From: Polynucleobacter sinensis
GTDB taxonomy: Bacteria > Pseudomonadota > Gammaproteobacteria > Burkholderiales > Burkholderiaceae
Assembly: GCF_001595985.1 (NCBI RefSeq)
Contig: NZ_LOJJ01000009.1
Location: 124,001 to 188,000, forward strand
Direction: 5' to 3'
DNA length: 64,000 bases
In this document: positions 38,215-46,443 of the stretch, piece by piece
Numbering within the stretch: position 1 is the stretch's first letter
How the letters are laid out: each line of letters starts with the position of its first letter
Notes under the pieces: model-generated
The model's database searches: none
What the model saw: the letters and a program-made list of their open reading frames with translations, nothing else
Told to the model about the DNA's origin: nothing
Made by a program: the position numbers and the translations under genes

Positions 38215-38619
38215 TTATTTAGCTTTTGGGGAGCTAGCTGCCAATAGCAGTTCCCCCAGCATTGCAAAATATTTATCCGATTTTGGCGTTAGTTTTAAAT
38301 ATTTTTTTCTTCCATCTTGATCTTCTGCATACTGAATGAGTTTTTTGTTGTGCAGGTTAGATAGTCGACGGCTCAGTGTGGCGGGAGAGCCAATTTCATT
38401 ATTGAAAATAATATCTCCGACCAATGGAGACTTCTTTTCCCTAATGCTTAAGGCGATGAAATGAAGCAACTTCCTTTCTAGGTCGTCTAATTTTGGAAAG
38501 CCGGGAGCTTTCTCTACTGTATCCAATAGTCTAGCGAACCGAAAGTACGCATCTTGTAAGGATGAGGATTTCATAGTCTTTAAATGGACATTATTTTTTT
38601 CAAGTATTGATCTTAGCAT
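38215..38619 (-). CDS. MarR-like winged-helix regulator
   Basis: The protein (134 residues) has a winged-helix DNA-binding region (about 45-120). The recognition helix is around GSPATLSRRLSNLHNKKLI, and the wing around EDQDGRKKYLKLTPKSDKYF, as in MarR-type regulators. The ATG at 38619 has AGGGG three bases upstream. It is divergent from a small membrane protein gene, and the AT-rich gap holds two direct repeats that could be its operators. The ligand and targets are unknown. Confidence 0.75.
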   Translation of the reverse strand: MLRSILEKNNVHLKTMKSSSLQDAYFRFARLLDTVEKAPGFPKLDDLERKLLHFIALSIREKKSPLVGDIIFNNEIGSPATLSRRLSNLHNKKLIQYAEDQDGRKKYLKLTPKSDKYFAMLGELLLAASSPKAK

Positions 38620-38662
38620 TTTCCCCTAGACCTGGTAGGCGAGACTGTAAAAATAAGTCTGT

Positions 38663-38685
38663 ATTATTAATAAAAATTATTAATA
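38663..38685. repeat. Two ATTATTAATA direct repeats in the divergent promoter region
   Basis: ATTATTAATA occurs at 38663-38672 and 38676-38685, offset by 13 bases; each contains the palindrome TATTAATA. The pair sits just upstream of the -10 box of the membrane protein gene and could be an operator for the divergent winged-helix regulator. Confidence 0.45.
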
Positions 38686-38689
38686 GTTT

Positions 38690-38695
38690 TATAAC
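38690..38695 (+). promoter_or_regulatory. -10 box, probable leaderless start of the membrane protein gene
   Basis: TATAAC (one mismatch to TATAAT) ends seven bases before the ATG at 38703. No Shine-Dalgarno sequence is present. This supports 38703 as the start. Confidence 0.4.
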
Positions 38696-38702
38696 TATCC
38701 AG

Positions 38703-39239
38703 ATGAATCCAATCCAAAATGCCGCTACTGTATTTGTTATAGCCATTTTTTGGGTGCTGTTGGATTATTTAAATAAGCGCTATTTCTCATTTTTGCAGGT
38801 GAGTGACTTTGTGTACTCCATCTATTGGCTCTCTGGAATTAGGTTGATCGCGGTCATTTTATTTGGCTGGTTAGGGGTTTTGGGTATTGGAATTGGTTAC
38901 GTTGTAGGGGGTATCAGTATTAGGGGTTTTACACCTCAGGACGCTTTGGCGCTAGGAATCCTCTCAGCTTTGGCTCCATTAATTGCATATCGCGTTTGGC
39001 AGCACTGGACCGGAATAACTAACGACTTTAAGGATGTGGGGATTAAGCAGCTGTTTGCCCTCGTTCTCCTGCATTCGGTCTTAACGGCGATATTTAGGAA
39101 CGCCTACTTCTTCTCCGCTGGTAAGCCCAATGGCCTAAATCAAATTTTGACGCTATTTAGTGCCAATATAGTTGGGACTTTCTTGTTGCTGTACCTATTC
39201 CGGTATCTCAGACATTTCTATAAATTGATTAAGGGTTGA
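38703..39239 (+). CDS. Hypothetical inner-membrane protein
   Basis: I do not recognise a family. The protein (178 residues from the ATG at 38703) has about five hydrophobic segments: roughly residues 8-22, 40-65, 75-97, 113-130 and 145-165. The segments resemble, in general character only, MASE1-like integral membrane sensor domains. It has no visible catalytic motif or soluble domain. A longer reading from 38607 would overlap the regulator start and lacks hydrophobic character. It is divergent from the winged-helix regulator and may be controlled by it. Confidence 0.65.
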   Translation: MNPIQNAATVFVIAIFWVLLDYLNKRYFSFLQVSDFVYSIYWLSGIRLIAVILFGWLGVLGIGIGYVVGGISIRGFTPQDALALGILSALAPLIAYRVWQHWTGITNDFKDVGIKQLFALVLLHSVLTAIFRNAYFFSAGKPNGLNQILTLFSANIVGTFLLLYLFRYLRHFYKLIKG

Positions 39240-39251
39240 CGCCTAAGTCTG

Positions 39252-39297
39252 GCAATATTTACATCAAAAGTATTTATAATTGTGATGTAAATATTGC
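39252..39297. promoter_or_regulatory. Perfect 15-base inverted repeat flanking a TATAAT box
   Basis: GCAATATTTACATCA (39252-39266) and TGATGTAAATATTGC (39283-39297) are exact inverted copies separated by 16 bases. The spacer contains TATAAT at 39275-39280. The right arm ends 12 bases before the start codon of the formyltransferase-like gene. A repressor bound to both arms would cover the promoter; alternatively the transcript could fold into a strong stem over the leader. Confidence 0.6.
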
Positions 39298-39309
39298 AAA
39301 GGTGTTCGC

Positions 39310-40044
39310 TTGATTAATTCAATCATTCTCTTGAATAATGGTTTGTATGTGCCTCACATCGAAGGCGAGCTCAAGGCGATCAACCCCAGTTTGCATTTGA
39401 CGGTGCTCAACGATTTGGCTGACTTGATAGCAATACCCCATTCCGTATTGCAGGCATCAAGACTTATCTCTTTTCTGAGCGAGGTCATTATTCCCATATC
39501 AGTGATTGATAACTTGGGATATGGGGCTTATAACTTTCATCCTGGCCCGCCAATGAGGCCAGGATGGTCGCCGATGGAGATGGCAATTTATGAGGGCGAT
39601 GATGTCTTTGGCACTACATTGCATGAAGTTCATCAACTAGTGGATGCTGGCGCTATCAATGGCATCAATTTATTTGCCTTACCTATCGATGTGAATGCTA
39701 TTGCCCTTGATCAGTTGATTACTCAGAGTCTAGTGACGCTATTTAGGCAAAAGAAAGCAGAGTTGCTCGCAGATAAACCCTTAATGACTTTGCCTATTCC
39801 CTGGGGATATAAGCGATCTACCAGGGCTTCTAACTTGGCCTATCTCACTATTGCAAGTGATATTACGGAGGAGGAGCTGCTACTTCGAATTCGGGCATTT
39901 GGATATGATGAAAAGCACAAAATAAAATTTTCCGAAAATAAGCAAATATTTGAAATTGAGAATCCTAGCTCAAGCAATGGGACGGTTGATTTAGAAGACT
40001 ATCGTCTGCTTCATGGAAAAAAGTTTTATAGAAGGCTTGGATAG
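39310..40044 (+). CDS. Formyltransferase-like protein, substrate unknown
   Basis: The protein (244 residues) contains the catalytic core of the formyl-transferase fold. N75 and H77 lie in YNFHPGPPMRPGWSP and D112 in LVDAGAI, matching the Asn-His-Asp triad of Fmt and PurN. The N-terminal part before the triad is shorter than in Fmt, and the C-terminus (RIRAFGYDEKHKI to YRRLG) resembles the small tail of sugar-nucleotide or Fmt-like formyltransferases. The start is a TTG preceded by AAAGGTG. It could modify an amino sugar or another amine; no sugar-pathway neighbours are present to decide. Confidence 0.72.
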   Translation: MINSIILLNNGLYVPHIEGELKAINPSLHLTVLNDLADLIAIPHSVLQASRLISFLSEVIIPISVIDNLGYGAYNFHPGPPMRPGWSPMEMAIYEGDDVFGTTLHEVHQLVDAGAINGINLFALPIDVNAIALDQLITQSLVTLFRQKKAELLADKPLMTLPIPWGYKRSTRASNLAYLTIASDITEEELLLRIRAFGYDEKHKIKFSENKQIFEIENPSSSNGTVDLEDYRLLHGKKFYRRLG

Positions 40045-40114
40045 GAAATTCGCTTCCCTAGAGGTGGATTATTGGTATCTAGCTTTTTCATTTCGGTGGT
40101 GTTAAAACAGTTCG

Positions 40115-40855
40115 ATGAAGCTACTCCAGACTGTATTTTTTCTCAGCGCACTTACGCCATCCCTGGTGGCCGCACAAGTTTTGGATGTCCCATTTCAGGA
40201 TGATGTGCCTACAAGAACATTGCTTATTCCAGCTTCAAAAGCGAGGGCGGTCGTTCTCTTGTTCCCGGGCGGCGGCGGTTTTTTGAGGCTCAAGGATGAC
40301 GGATCTACTAATAATTTCCATACATTTGTTAGGTCAAAGGATTTATGGGCGCCATATGGAATTGATGCAGTCCTTGTGGATACTCCCTATGATTTGGGTG
40401 CGGGATCGAGAAATCTTCGATCAATCAGAAATCATCAGCAAAGGCTCTCAAGCGTGGTTCGCTATTATCAAGAAAAACTCAAGCTGCCCATATGGATTTT
40501 TGGGCACAGCATGGGAACAGTCAGCGTTACTGAATTTGTAAATGGTGGCAAGGATCAAGCGGGCATGGTTGCTGGTGTGATCGTAGCCGGTACCTATCGA
40601 ACAGCCTCAATCGACTCCGATGTGCAGGCACCCGTTCTGGCAATTCATCATCTGCAGGATGGGTGTGCTAATACACCCCTTTCCACCTCGGAGGGCATTA
40701 TTAAAAGTAGACCTGGCACATCTGTCGCTCAATTTATCTCAATGGATGGTGGGATCAGTGAGGGTGATGTATGCGGCTCCAAGGCGTACCACGGTTTTAA
40801 TGAAAAAGAGCCGGAGTTTGTAAAAACTGCGGCCCAATTTATATTGAAAAATTAA
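40115..40855 (+). CDS. Exported alpha/beta-hydrolase-like protein
   Basis: The protein (246 residues) begins with a signal peptide (about 1-20, ending LVAA before Gln). The nucleophile elbow GHSMG gives S132; D182 (LQDGC) and H226 (AYHGF) are placed to complete a Ser-Asp-His triad. C183 and C220 could form a disulfide near the active site. An oxyanion-loop segment PGGGGFLRL is near residue 51. The substrate is unknown. It lies 70 bases after the formyltransferase-like gene and converges on the DUF192 gene with six bases between stops. Confidence 0.72.
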   Translation: MKLLQTVFFLSALTPSLVAAQVLDVPFQDDVPTRTLLIPASKARAVVLLFPGGGGFLRLKDDGSTNNFHTFVRSKDLWAPYGIDAVLVDTPYDLGAGSRNLRSIRNHQQRLSSVVRYYQEKLKLPIWIFGHSMGTVSVTEFVNGGKDQAGMVAGVIVAGTYRTASIDSDVQAPVLAIHHLQDGCANTPLSTSEGIIKSRPGTSVAQFISMDGGISEGDVCGSKAYHGFNEKEPEFVKTAAQFILKN

Positions 40856-40861
40856 TTTTCT

Positions 40862-41317
40862 CTATCTTTTCGGCAGTCCTTGAATGACTGTGCCTGGTGT
40901 AATCACTCTTTCCGAAAACCATTGCTGATTCATTTCTAGCGCATAGCGTACAGCCGCTTTAGGGCAGTGATTATTAGTTGTGTTCGCTTGCATCTCTTCA
41001 ATGTTTACAATTTTTCCATCATCGGCAATAAATGCAATTGCTAGAGGGATCTTAGTGTTGTTCATCCAAAAGCAGTGGCCAGCCTTTTGCTCAAAGACAA
41101 ATAGCATGCCCGAGTTGGCTGGCATGCTGGTGCGATTCATTAGGCCCACTTCGCGCGCTTTTGGTGTATCTGCCAACTCTGCTTGAATTCGGTAAATGCC
41201 CGTCTTGAGTTCGATGATGGGTAGACCAATATTCTGTTGTGCGAGCGCAATAGTTGAGAAGGCGCTGGCGAGGGCGAAAAGCCCAAGAATGAATTGTTTT
41301 AGCTTGAGTTGAACCAT
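40862..41317 (-). CDS. DUF192 family exported protein
   Basis: The protein (151 residues) has a signal peptide (about 1-26, ending ALA) followed by a DUF192 domain, recognisable from ELADTPKAREVGLMNRTSMPANSGMLFVF and FWMNNTKIPLAIAFI. The family is a small beta-barrel of unknown function, usually periplasmic. It follows cspA on the same strand, separated by a strong terminator, so it probably has its own promoter. Confidence 0.88.
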   Translation of the reverse strand: MVQLKLKQFILGLFALASAFSTIALAQQNIGLPIIELKTGIYRIQAELADTPKAREVGLMNRTSMPANSGMLFVFEQKAGHCFWMNNTKIPLAIAFIADDGKIVNIEEMQANTTNNHCPKAAVRYALEMNQQWFSERVITPGTVIQGLPKR

Positions 41318-41388
41318 GATCTTTTGGATATTGAGGAATGTGGTAATTTTAAGTTACTAGAAAATGCCTCAGCGAAAGCTGGACGAAA

Positions 41389-41417
41389 AAAAACCCAGGA
41401 ACAAGTCCTGGGTTTTT
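41389..41417 (-). terminator. Intrinsic terminator after cspA
   Basis: A 12-bp stem of AAAAACCCAGGA with TCCTGGGTTTTT closes a five-base loop. On the minus strand it is followed by further T residues. It lies 18 bases downstream of the cspA stop. Confidence 0.88.
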
Positions 41418-41434
41418 AATAATGATCTAGCAGA

Positions 41435-41638
41435 TTAAGCTGCTTGGATATTAGTAGCTTGTTTGCCTTTAGGGCCTTGGGTAATATCAAACGTTACCTT
41501 TTGGTTTTCCTTGAGGGTTTTGAACCCAGGCATTGTGATCGCGCTGAAATGCGCGAACAACTCTTCTTCACCATCATCAGGTTTGATAAAGCCAAAACCT
41601 TTTGCATCATTGAACCACTTAACAATTCCGGTCGCCAT
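41435..41638 (-). CDS. cspA: Cold shock protein (CspA family)
   Basis: The 67-residue protein is a single cold-shock domain, with RNP1 KGFGFI and RNP2-like LFAHFS, starting [13 protein letters not shown]. Such proteins bind single-stranded RNA and DNA and remove RNA secondary structure. GGAG lies five bases before the ATG. The predicted promoter at 41749-41777 gives a leader of about 100 bases, in keeping with the long regulatory leaders of cold-shock genes. Confidence 0.95.
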   Translation of the reverse strand: MATGIVKWFNDAKGFGFIKPDDGEEELFAHFSAITMPGFKTLKENQKVTFDITQGPKGKQATNIQAA

Positions 41639-41748
41639 GCGAACTCCATTACATAAACTTAAAACAACCGTGATGAGGGTGAATACTTTTTAATCAGTCT
41701 CGCTCTACAACACGCCTAAATAGGACTTTAAATAAAGCCTACACCCTG

Positions 41749-41777
41749 ATTGTTTGCCCTTTATGGTGGGGTGTCAA
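41749..41777 (-). promoter_or_regulatory. Predicted sigma-70 promoter of cspA
   Basis: On the minus strand a perfect TTGACA (41772-41777) is separated by 17 bases from AACAAT (41749-41754). The implied transcription start near 41742 lies about 100 bases before the cspA ATG. Confidence 0.6.
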
Positions 41778-41783
41778 GGGGTA

Positions 41784-41819
41784 GGGGGCAGATAGTTGTC
41801 AGTAAAGCCCCCTTTTTTT
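41784..41819 (+). terminator. Orphan terminator-like hairpin between cspA and clpS
   Basis: GGGGGC (41784-41789) pairs with GCCCCC (41807-41812) and is followed by seven Ts. No plus-strand gene lies upstream; only cspA is there on the other strand. It could end a small or antisense RNA. The TAAAGCCC at 41803-41810 can also pair with GGGCTTTA at 41850-41857, enclosing a small CCCC/GGGG hairpin. Confidence 0.5.
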
Positions 41820-41910
41820 ATCGAAAAATGCCCCAATATGGGGTAAATAGGGCTTTATTGATGGTTTTTTGCAACAAGACCCTCAAAATCCAAGTTTATA
41901 TATCTGTGTT

Positions 41911-41916
41911 TAGAAT
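41911..41916 (+). promoter_or_regulatory. -10 box, probable leaderless clpS mRNA
   Basis: TAGAAT (one mismatch to TATAAT) ends seven bases before the ATG at 41924. It overlaps an alternative ATG at 41915 and so argues against that start. No Shine-Dalgarno sequence is present. Confidence 0.42.
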
Positions 41917-41923
41917 GTTTCTC

Positions 41924-42271
41924 ATGAGTCGTACAACGAAAAATCCAACGGTTGGTAACCCAAATAACCCCCATATTGAGGACACCATTCTTCTCGAGAA
42001 GCAGGCCGAGAAATTAAAGGCTCCCTCGATGTATAAAGTTTTACTATTGAACGATGATTACACGCCCATGGAATTTGTGGTGATGGTCATTCAGGAGTAT
42101 TTTAATAAGGATCATGAGACCGCTACACGGATCATGTTGCAGGTTCATTTAGTTGGTAAAGGCATCTGCGGAGTATTTACTAGAGATGTTGCGGCAACAA
42201 AGGTGCATCAAGTTATCGAGCTCTCCCGCGAGGCGGGTCACCCACTACAGTGCACTATGGAGGAAGCATGA
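41924..42271 (+). CDS. clpS: ClpA adaptor protein ClpS
   Basis: ClpS hands N-degron substrates to the ClpAP protease. The conserved core [12 protein letters not shown] begins at residue 42 of the 115-residue protein, with the flexible N-terminal arm before it and the [16 protein letters not shown] segment after it. Extra in-frame sequence up to 41750 covers intergenic hairpins and is not supported as coding. Its stop overlaps the clpA start (ATGA), the usual clpS-clpA arrangement. Confidence 0.94.
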   Translation: MSRTTKNPTVGNPNNPHIEDTILLEKQAEKLKAPSMYKVLLLNDDYTPMEFVVMVIQEYFNKDHETATRIMLQVHLVGKGICGVFTRDVAATKVHQVIELSREAGHPLQCTMEEA

Positions 42272-44574
42272 TTGCTCAAGAATTAGAAGTGAGTTTGCAC
42301 ATGGCGTTTGTCGATGCCAGAGCTTCAAGACATGAGTTCATTACAGTTGAACATTTGCTTGCCGCTTTGTTAGATAACGCAACTGCAGTAGAGGTCTTAA
42401 AGGCTTGCGCCGTGAATATCGGCGAGCTGCGTACGCAATTAAAAAACTTTATTAATGACAATACGCCAGTTGTTCCTGGTAACGATGAGGTTGATACTCA
42501 ACCTACGCTAGGATTTCAGCGGGTGATTCAGCGCGCAATTATGCATGTGCAGTCCACTTCTAATGGCAAAAAGGAAGTGACTGGTGCTAATGTGCTGGTA
42601 GCAATCTTTGGTGAAAAAGATTCTCATGCGGTTTATTTCTTGCAACAGCAGGGCGTAACTCGCTTAGATGTAGTGAACTTTATTAGCCATGGGGTGCGTA
42701 AGGATCAAGCGGAACAAGTAAAGCCAGTCGAATCTACTCAGGAGGCTGAAGATGCTGGGTCGAGTGGTAAAGAGAGTCCGCTGGAGCAATACACTCAAAA
42801 TCTGAATGTGATGGCCAAGCAAGGAAAGATCGACCCTCTGATTGGGCGTGAGAGTGAGGTGGAGCGCGTTATTCAAGTTCTATGCCGTCGTCGCAAAAAC
42901 AATCCTTTGTTAGTTGGTGAGGCTGGTGTTGGAAAAACCGCAATCGCTGAAGGTCTTGCCTGGCGCATTGTGAAGGGTGACGTTCCAGAGATTTTGGCGA
43001 ATGCCACAGTTTATTCATTAGACATGGGCGCTTTGCTTGCGGGCACAAAATACCGCGGTGATTTTGAGCAGCGCCTTAAGAGCGTTCTGAAGTCCCTTAA
43101 AGATAGCCCGCACGGCGTGTTGTTCATTGACGAGATTCATACCTTAATTGGTGCAGGCGCTGCCTCTGGTGGCACGCTTGATGCAAGTAACCTTCTGAAG
43201 CCGGCCTTATCAAATGGTCAGCTGAAATGCATTGGTGCGACCACCTTTACTGAGTACCGTGGCATCTTCGAAAAAGACGCTGCGCTCTCACGTCGCTTCC
43301 AAAAGGTGGATGTAGTTGAGCCAACCGTTGATCAAACTGTGCAAATTTTACGCGGCCTCAAATCTCGCTTCGAAGAGCATCACGGGGTTAAATATGCCTC
43401 AGCTGCTTTAGTAGCGGCCGCTGAATTATCTTCACGCTATATCAATGATCGTCATCTGCCTGATAAAGCAATTGATGTGATTGATGAGGCCGGTGCAGCA
43501 CAACGCATATTGCCGAAGTCTAAGCAGAAGAAAACCATTGGCCGCCCAGAGATTGAGGAAATCGTAGCGAAGATCGCTCGTATACCGCCACAGTCTGTCA
43601 CCGTGGATGACCGTAGCAAACTACAAACGCTTGATCGCGATATCAAGAGTGTGGTGTTTGGTCAAGATCCCGCCATTGAGGCTTTGGCTAGCGCTATCAA
43701 AATGACTCGTGCTGGTCTTGGCAAGATTGATAGACCGATTGGCTCCTTTTTATTTTCCGGACCTACGGGTGTTGGTAAGACAGAAGTTGCTAAGCAGTTA
43801 GCTTATATCTTGGGTATCGAGCTCTTGCGTTTCGATATGTCGGAGTACATGGAGCGTCATGCAGTTAGTCGTTTGATTGGTGCCCCTCCCGGGTACGTTG
43901 GTTTTGATCAAGGCGGTTTGCTCACTGAGGCTGTAAACAAGAAGCCACACTGCGTCCTCTTGCTCGACGAAATTGAAAAGGCGCATCCCGATATTTTTAA
44001 TATCCTCTTGCAGGTGATGGACCACGGCACCTTGACCGATAACAATGGCCGTAAGACCGATTTTCGTAATGTCATCATTATCATGACCACCAATGCTGGT
44101 GCCGAGGCGATGCAAAAGTCGACCATCGGCTTTACCAATGCGCGTGAGTCTGGTGATGAGATGGCTGATATTAAGAAGTTCTTCACGCCAGAGTTCCGTA
44201 ATCGTTTAGATGCTATCGTTTCGTTTAAGGCACTCGATGAGACCATCATCATGCGTGTCGTCGATAAGTTCTTAATGCAATTGGAAGAGCAGCTGCATGA
44301 GAAGAAAGTTGATGCCACATTTAGTCCGGCATTGCGTGCGCATTTGGCTAAGCATGGCTTTGATCCACTCATGGGTGCAAGACCAATGCAGCGGATTATT
44401 CAGGATACTGTTCGTAAAGCCTTGGCTGATGAGTTGTTATTCGGCCGGTTGGCGCAAGGTGGTCATGTTGCGGTTGATATTGATGCTGATGGTAAGGTGC
44501 AGTTAGAGTTTGATGCACCTGTCTTGAGAGGTAAAACTCCCAAAGCAGATGTGGCACCTGTTGAGGAGATTTAA
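42268..44574 (+). CDS. clpA: ATP-dependent Clp protease ATP-binding subunit ClpA
   Basis: ClpA is the AAA+ unfoldase of ClpAP. From the ATG at 42268 (768 residues) it has the Clp N domain (about 1-145), a first AAA+ domain with GEAGVGKT and Walker [11 protein letters not shown], and a second with GPTGVGKT and [14 protein letters not shown], then the C-terminal D2-small domain. The C-terminal ClpP-binding loop is within the second domain. GGAGGAAGC precedes the start, and the overlap with clpS indicates coupling. clpP is not in the window. Confidence 0.97.
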   Translation: MIAQELEVSLHMAFVDARASRHEFITVEHLLAALLDNATAVEVLKACAVNIGELRTQLKNFINDNTPVVPGNDEVDTQPTLGFQRVIQRAIMHVQSTSNGKKEVTGANVLVAIFGEKDSHAVYFLQQQGVTRLDVVNFISHGVRKDQAEQVKPVESTQEAEDAGSSGKESPLEQYTQNLNVMAKQGKIDPLIGRESEVERVIQVLCRRRKNNPLLVGEAGVGKTAIAEGLAWRIVKGDVPEILANATVYSLDMGALLAGTKYRGDFEQRLKSVLKSLKDSPHGVLFIDEIHTLIGAGAASGGTLDASNLLKPALSNGQLKCIGATTFTEYRGIFEKDAALSRRFQKVDVVEPTVDQTVQILRGLKSRFEEHHGVKYASAALVAAAELSSRYINDRHLPDKAIDVIDEAGAAQRILPKSKQKKTIGRPEIEEIVAKIARIPPQSVTVDDRSKLQTLDRDIKSVVFGQDPAIEALASAIKMTRAGLGKIDRPIGSFLFSGPTGVGKTEVAKQLAYILGIELLRFDMSEYMERHAVSRLIGAPPGYVGFDQGGLLTEAVNKKPHCVLLLDEIEKAHPDIFNILLQVMDHGTLTDNNGRKTDFRNVIIIMTTNAGAEAMQKSTIGFTNARESGDEMADIKKFFTPEFRNRLDAIVSFKALDETIIMRVVDKFLMQLEEQLHEKKVDATFSPALRAHLAKHGFDPLMGARPMQRIIQDTVRKALADELLFGRLAQGGHVAVDIDADGKVQLEFDAPVLRGKTPKADVAPVEEI

Positions 44575-44597
44575 CTTCTAACCTGAATGTTGGGTCA

Positions 44598-44627
44598 CTA
44601 AAAAGCCACCTTCGGGTGGTTTTTTAG
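44598..44627 (+). terminator. Intrinsic terminator after clpA
   Basis: CTAAAAAGCCACC pairs with GGTGGTTTTTTAG (one G-U pair) around a TTCG tetraloop. It ends the clpS-clpA transcript. Confidence 0.87.
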
Positions 44628-44638
44628 TTCTGCAGCGA

Positions 44639-44664
44639 TATGTGGGGATTAAAATTGCCACATA
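44639..44664 (+). promoter_or_regulatory. TATGTGG-N12-CCACATA inverted repeat before the symporter gene
   Basis: Two 7-base arms (44639-44645 and 44658-44664) with a 12-base AT-rich spacer lie 30 bases before the symporter ATG. It may be an operator; the regulator is unknown. Confidence 0.35.
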
Positions 44665-44694
44665 AAATTTTTTGCCAATGAAGACTAGATCTGT

Positions 44695-45939
44695 ATGACA
44701 TCTAAAAAATTAACGCACTTTATTCTTGCTGCAATGATCTTGGGGATTATTGCGGGATATCTTGTCTATCAGTTTGGTGCAGAGTCAGGTTTAGCTAATC
44801 AGTATGTGAGTTATGTATCTGTATTGACAGATATTTTCTTGCGACTAATTAAGATGATTATTGCGCCACTAGTATTCACAACATTGGTGGTTGGAATTGC
44901 TCGAATGGGTGATGCGTCTACTATTGGACGTGTTGGATTGAAAACCTTCAGTTGGTTTATTGCCATGTCTAGCGTATCTCTGATTTTAGGTCTTTTAATG
45001 GTGAATCTGCTTGATCCCGGTGTTGGCGTAAATTTGCCAATACCTGAGCTAGATGCTAGTACGGGACTTAGCAAGGGTGGATTTAATCTTGCCCAGTTTA
45101 TTCAACATATTTTTCCAACTAGCATTGTTGAGGCGATGGCAAAAAATGAGATTTTGCAGATTGTCGTTTTCGCTTTATTTTTTGGTGTTGCAGCCGGTGG
45201 TATGGGGCCACGGGCAGAGGAATTAATCCGGAATTTAGACATGCTGTCACACATCATGTTGAGAATCACTGCTGCAGTTATGAAGTTTGCTCCAGTGGCG
45301 GTATTTGCCGCAGTCTCGACCGTGATTGCCGAAAATGGTGTTGGAATATTAATGACCTACGGTAAGTTCATGTTGAGCTTTTATTGCTCTATTTTGTTAT
45401 TGTGGTTAGTCATTATTTTGATCAGTGCATTGGTCTTAAAAGGCCGTACTTTTCAATTGGTATCTATGCTTCGCCAGCCCGTTCTATTGGCATTTTCTAC
45501 TGCAAGCTCAGAAGCTGCCTACCCTATGACTCTTGAGCAGGTTGAGCGATTTGGTTGTAAAAATAAGATTGCTTCTTTTGTCTTACCTGTGGGTTATTCA
45601 TTTAACTTAGATGGTTCAATGATGTATTGCTCATTTGCGGCCATCTTTATTGCTCAGGTTTACTCCATACAAATGGAGTTTACTCAGCAATTAATGATGT
45701 TGCTTGTCTTGATGATTACGTCCAAAGGAATTGCTGGAGTTCCTCGCGCATCTTTGGTGGTGATTGCTGCAACCTTAGCGCAATTTAATCTACCTGAGGC
45801 GGGGGTTTTGTTAATTCTAGGGGTTGATCATTTCTTGGACATGGCGCGCTCTGCAACCAATGTGTTGGGTAATGGGTTGGCTACTGCGGTAATCTCTAAA
45901 TGGGAGGGCGAATTAGATCCCCACCAAACCAACCCATAA
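44695..45939 (+). CDS. Dicarboxylate/amino acid:cation symporter (DAACS family)
   Basis: The 414-residue membrane protein belongs to the GltP/DctA family, which takes up glutamate, aspartate or C4-dicarboxylates with protons or sodium. Family signatures are visible: TASSEAAYPM (hairpin HP1), NLDGSMMY (in place of the common NMDGTALY) and DMARSATNVLGNGLAT (TM8). About eight membrane segments and the HP1/HP2 re-entrant loops can be placed. The changed NLDGSMMY motif makes the exact substrate uncertain. It is a single gene convergent with dut. Confidence 0.88.
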   Translation: MTSKKLTHFILAAMILGIIAGYLVYQFGAESGLANQYVSYVSVLTDIFLRLIKMIIAPLVFTTLVVGIARMGDASTIGRVGLKTFSWFIAMSSVSLILGLLMVNLLDPGVGVNLPIPELDASTGLSKGGFNLAQFIQHIFPTSIVEAMAKNEILQIVVFALFFGVAAGGMGPRAEELIRNLDMLSHIMLRITAAVMKFAPVAVFAAVSTVIAENGVGILMTYGKFMLSFYCSILLLWLVIILISALVLKGRTFQLVSMLRQPVLLAFSTASSEAAYPMTLEQVERFGCKNKIASFVLPVGYSFNLDGSMMYCSFAAIFIAQVYSIQMEFTQQLMMLLVLMITSKGIAGVPRASLVVIAATLAQFNLPEAGVLLILGVDHFLDMARSATNVLGNGLATAVISKWEGELDPHQTNP

Positions 45940-45948
45940 AATACGTAT

Positions 45949-46398
45949 TTAACCTCTTCCAGTACTTCCAAATCCACCCGCACCGCGACTGCTTTCGGTG
46001 AATTCCTCAACCACTTTAAGTTCTACTTGCTGCACTGGCATGACCACCAATTGAGCCAAGCGCTCCATGGGCTCAAGTTTGAATGGGGTTGATCCACGGT
46101 TCCAGGTGCTCACCATTAACTGCCCTTGGTAGTCAGAGTCAATCAATCCCACGAGATTTCCCAGCACGATGCCATGCTTGTGGCCAAGACCCGAGCGCGG
46201 CAGGATAAAGGCTGCATAGCGAGGATCTTCTACATAAATTGCCAGGCCAGTTGGTATAAGTACTGTTTGTCCTGGGGCAATCTCAATGGTCTCATCAATG
46301 CAGGCACGCAAATCTAAACCAGCGCTACCAGGTGTTCCATAAGTAGGTAATTGATTGCGCATACGTTCATCGAGAATTTTGACTTGAAGTTGTTGCAT
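45949..46398 (-). CDS. dut: Deoxyuridine 5'-triphosphate nucleotidohydrolase
   Basis: dUTPase hydrolyses dUTP to dUMP, keeping uracil out of DNA. All five motifs of the trimeric family are present: [44 protein letters not shown] and the C-terminal [10 protein letters not shown]. The 149-residue length is normal. It follows coaBC by 45 bases and ends the series ribF-ileS-lspA-coaBC-dut. Confidence 0.97.
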   Translation of the reverse strand: MQQLQVKILDERMRNQLPTYGTPGSAGLDLRACIDETIEIAPGQTVLIPTGLAIYVEDPRYAAFILPRSGLGHKHGIVLGNLVGLIDSDYQGQLMVSTWNRGSTPFKLEPMERLAQLVVMPVQQVELKVVEEFTESSRGAGGFGSTGRG

Positions 46399-46443
46399 GA
46401 AATTTCCTAAAGCGGGATAAAAGAATTGAAAGACAGAATGAGA

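Noticed and set aside
39252..39297. NikR-type operator, because of the 16-base spacing
   Set aside because: The arms do not match GTATGA/TCATAC, and no nickel-related genes are nearby.
41803..41857. Classical attenuator for clpS
   Set aside because: The competing arm lies downstream of the T-run, so polymerase would already have terminated; the arrangement does not work as a standard antiterminator.
41750..41923. N-terminal extension of clpS
   Set aside because: The open frame continues upstream, but it covers a terminator-like hairpin and the predicted -10 box, and ClpS proteins start shortly before the LNDDYTP core.
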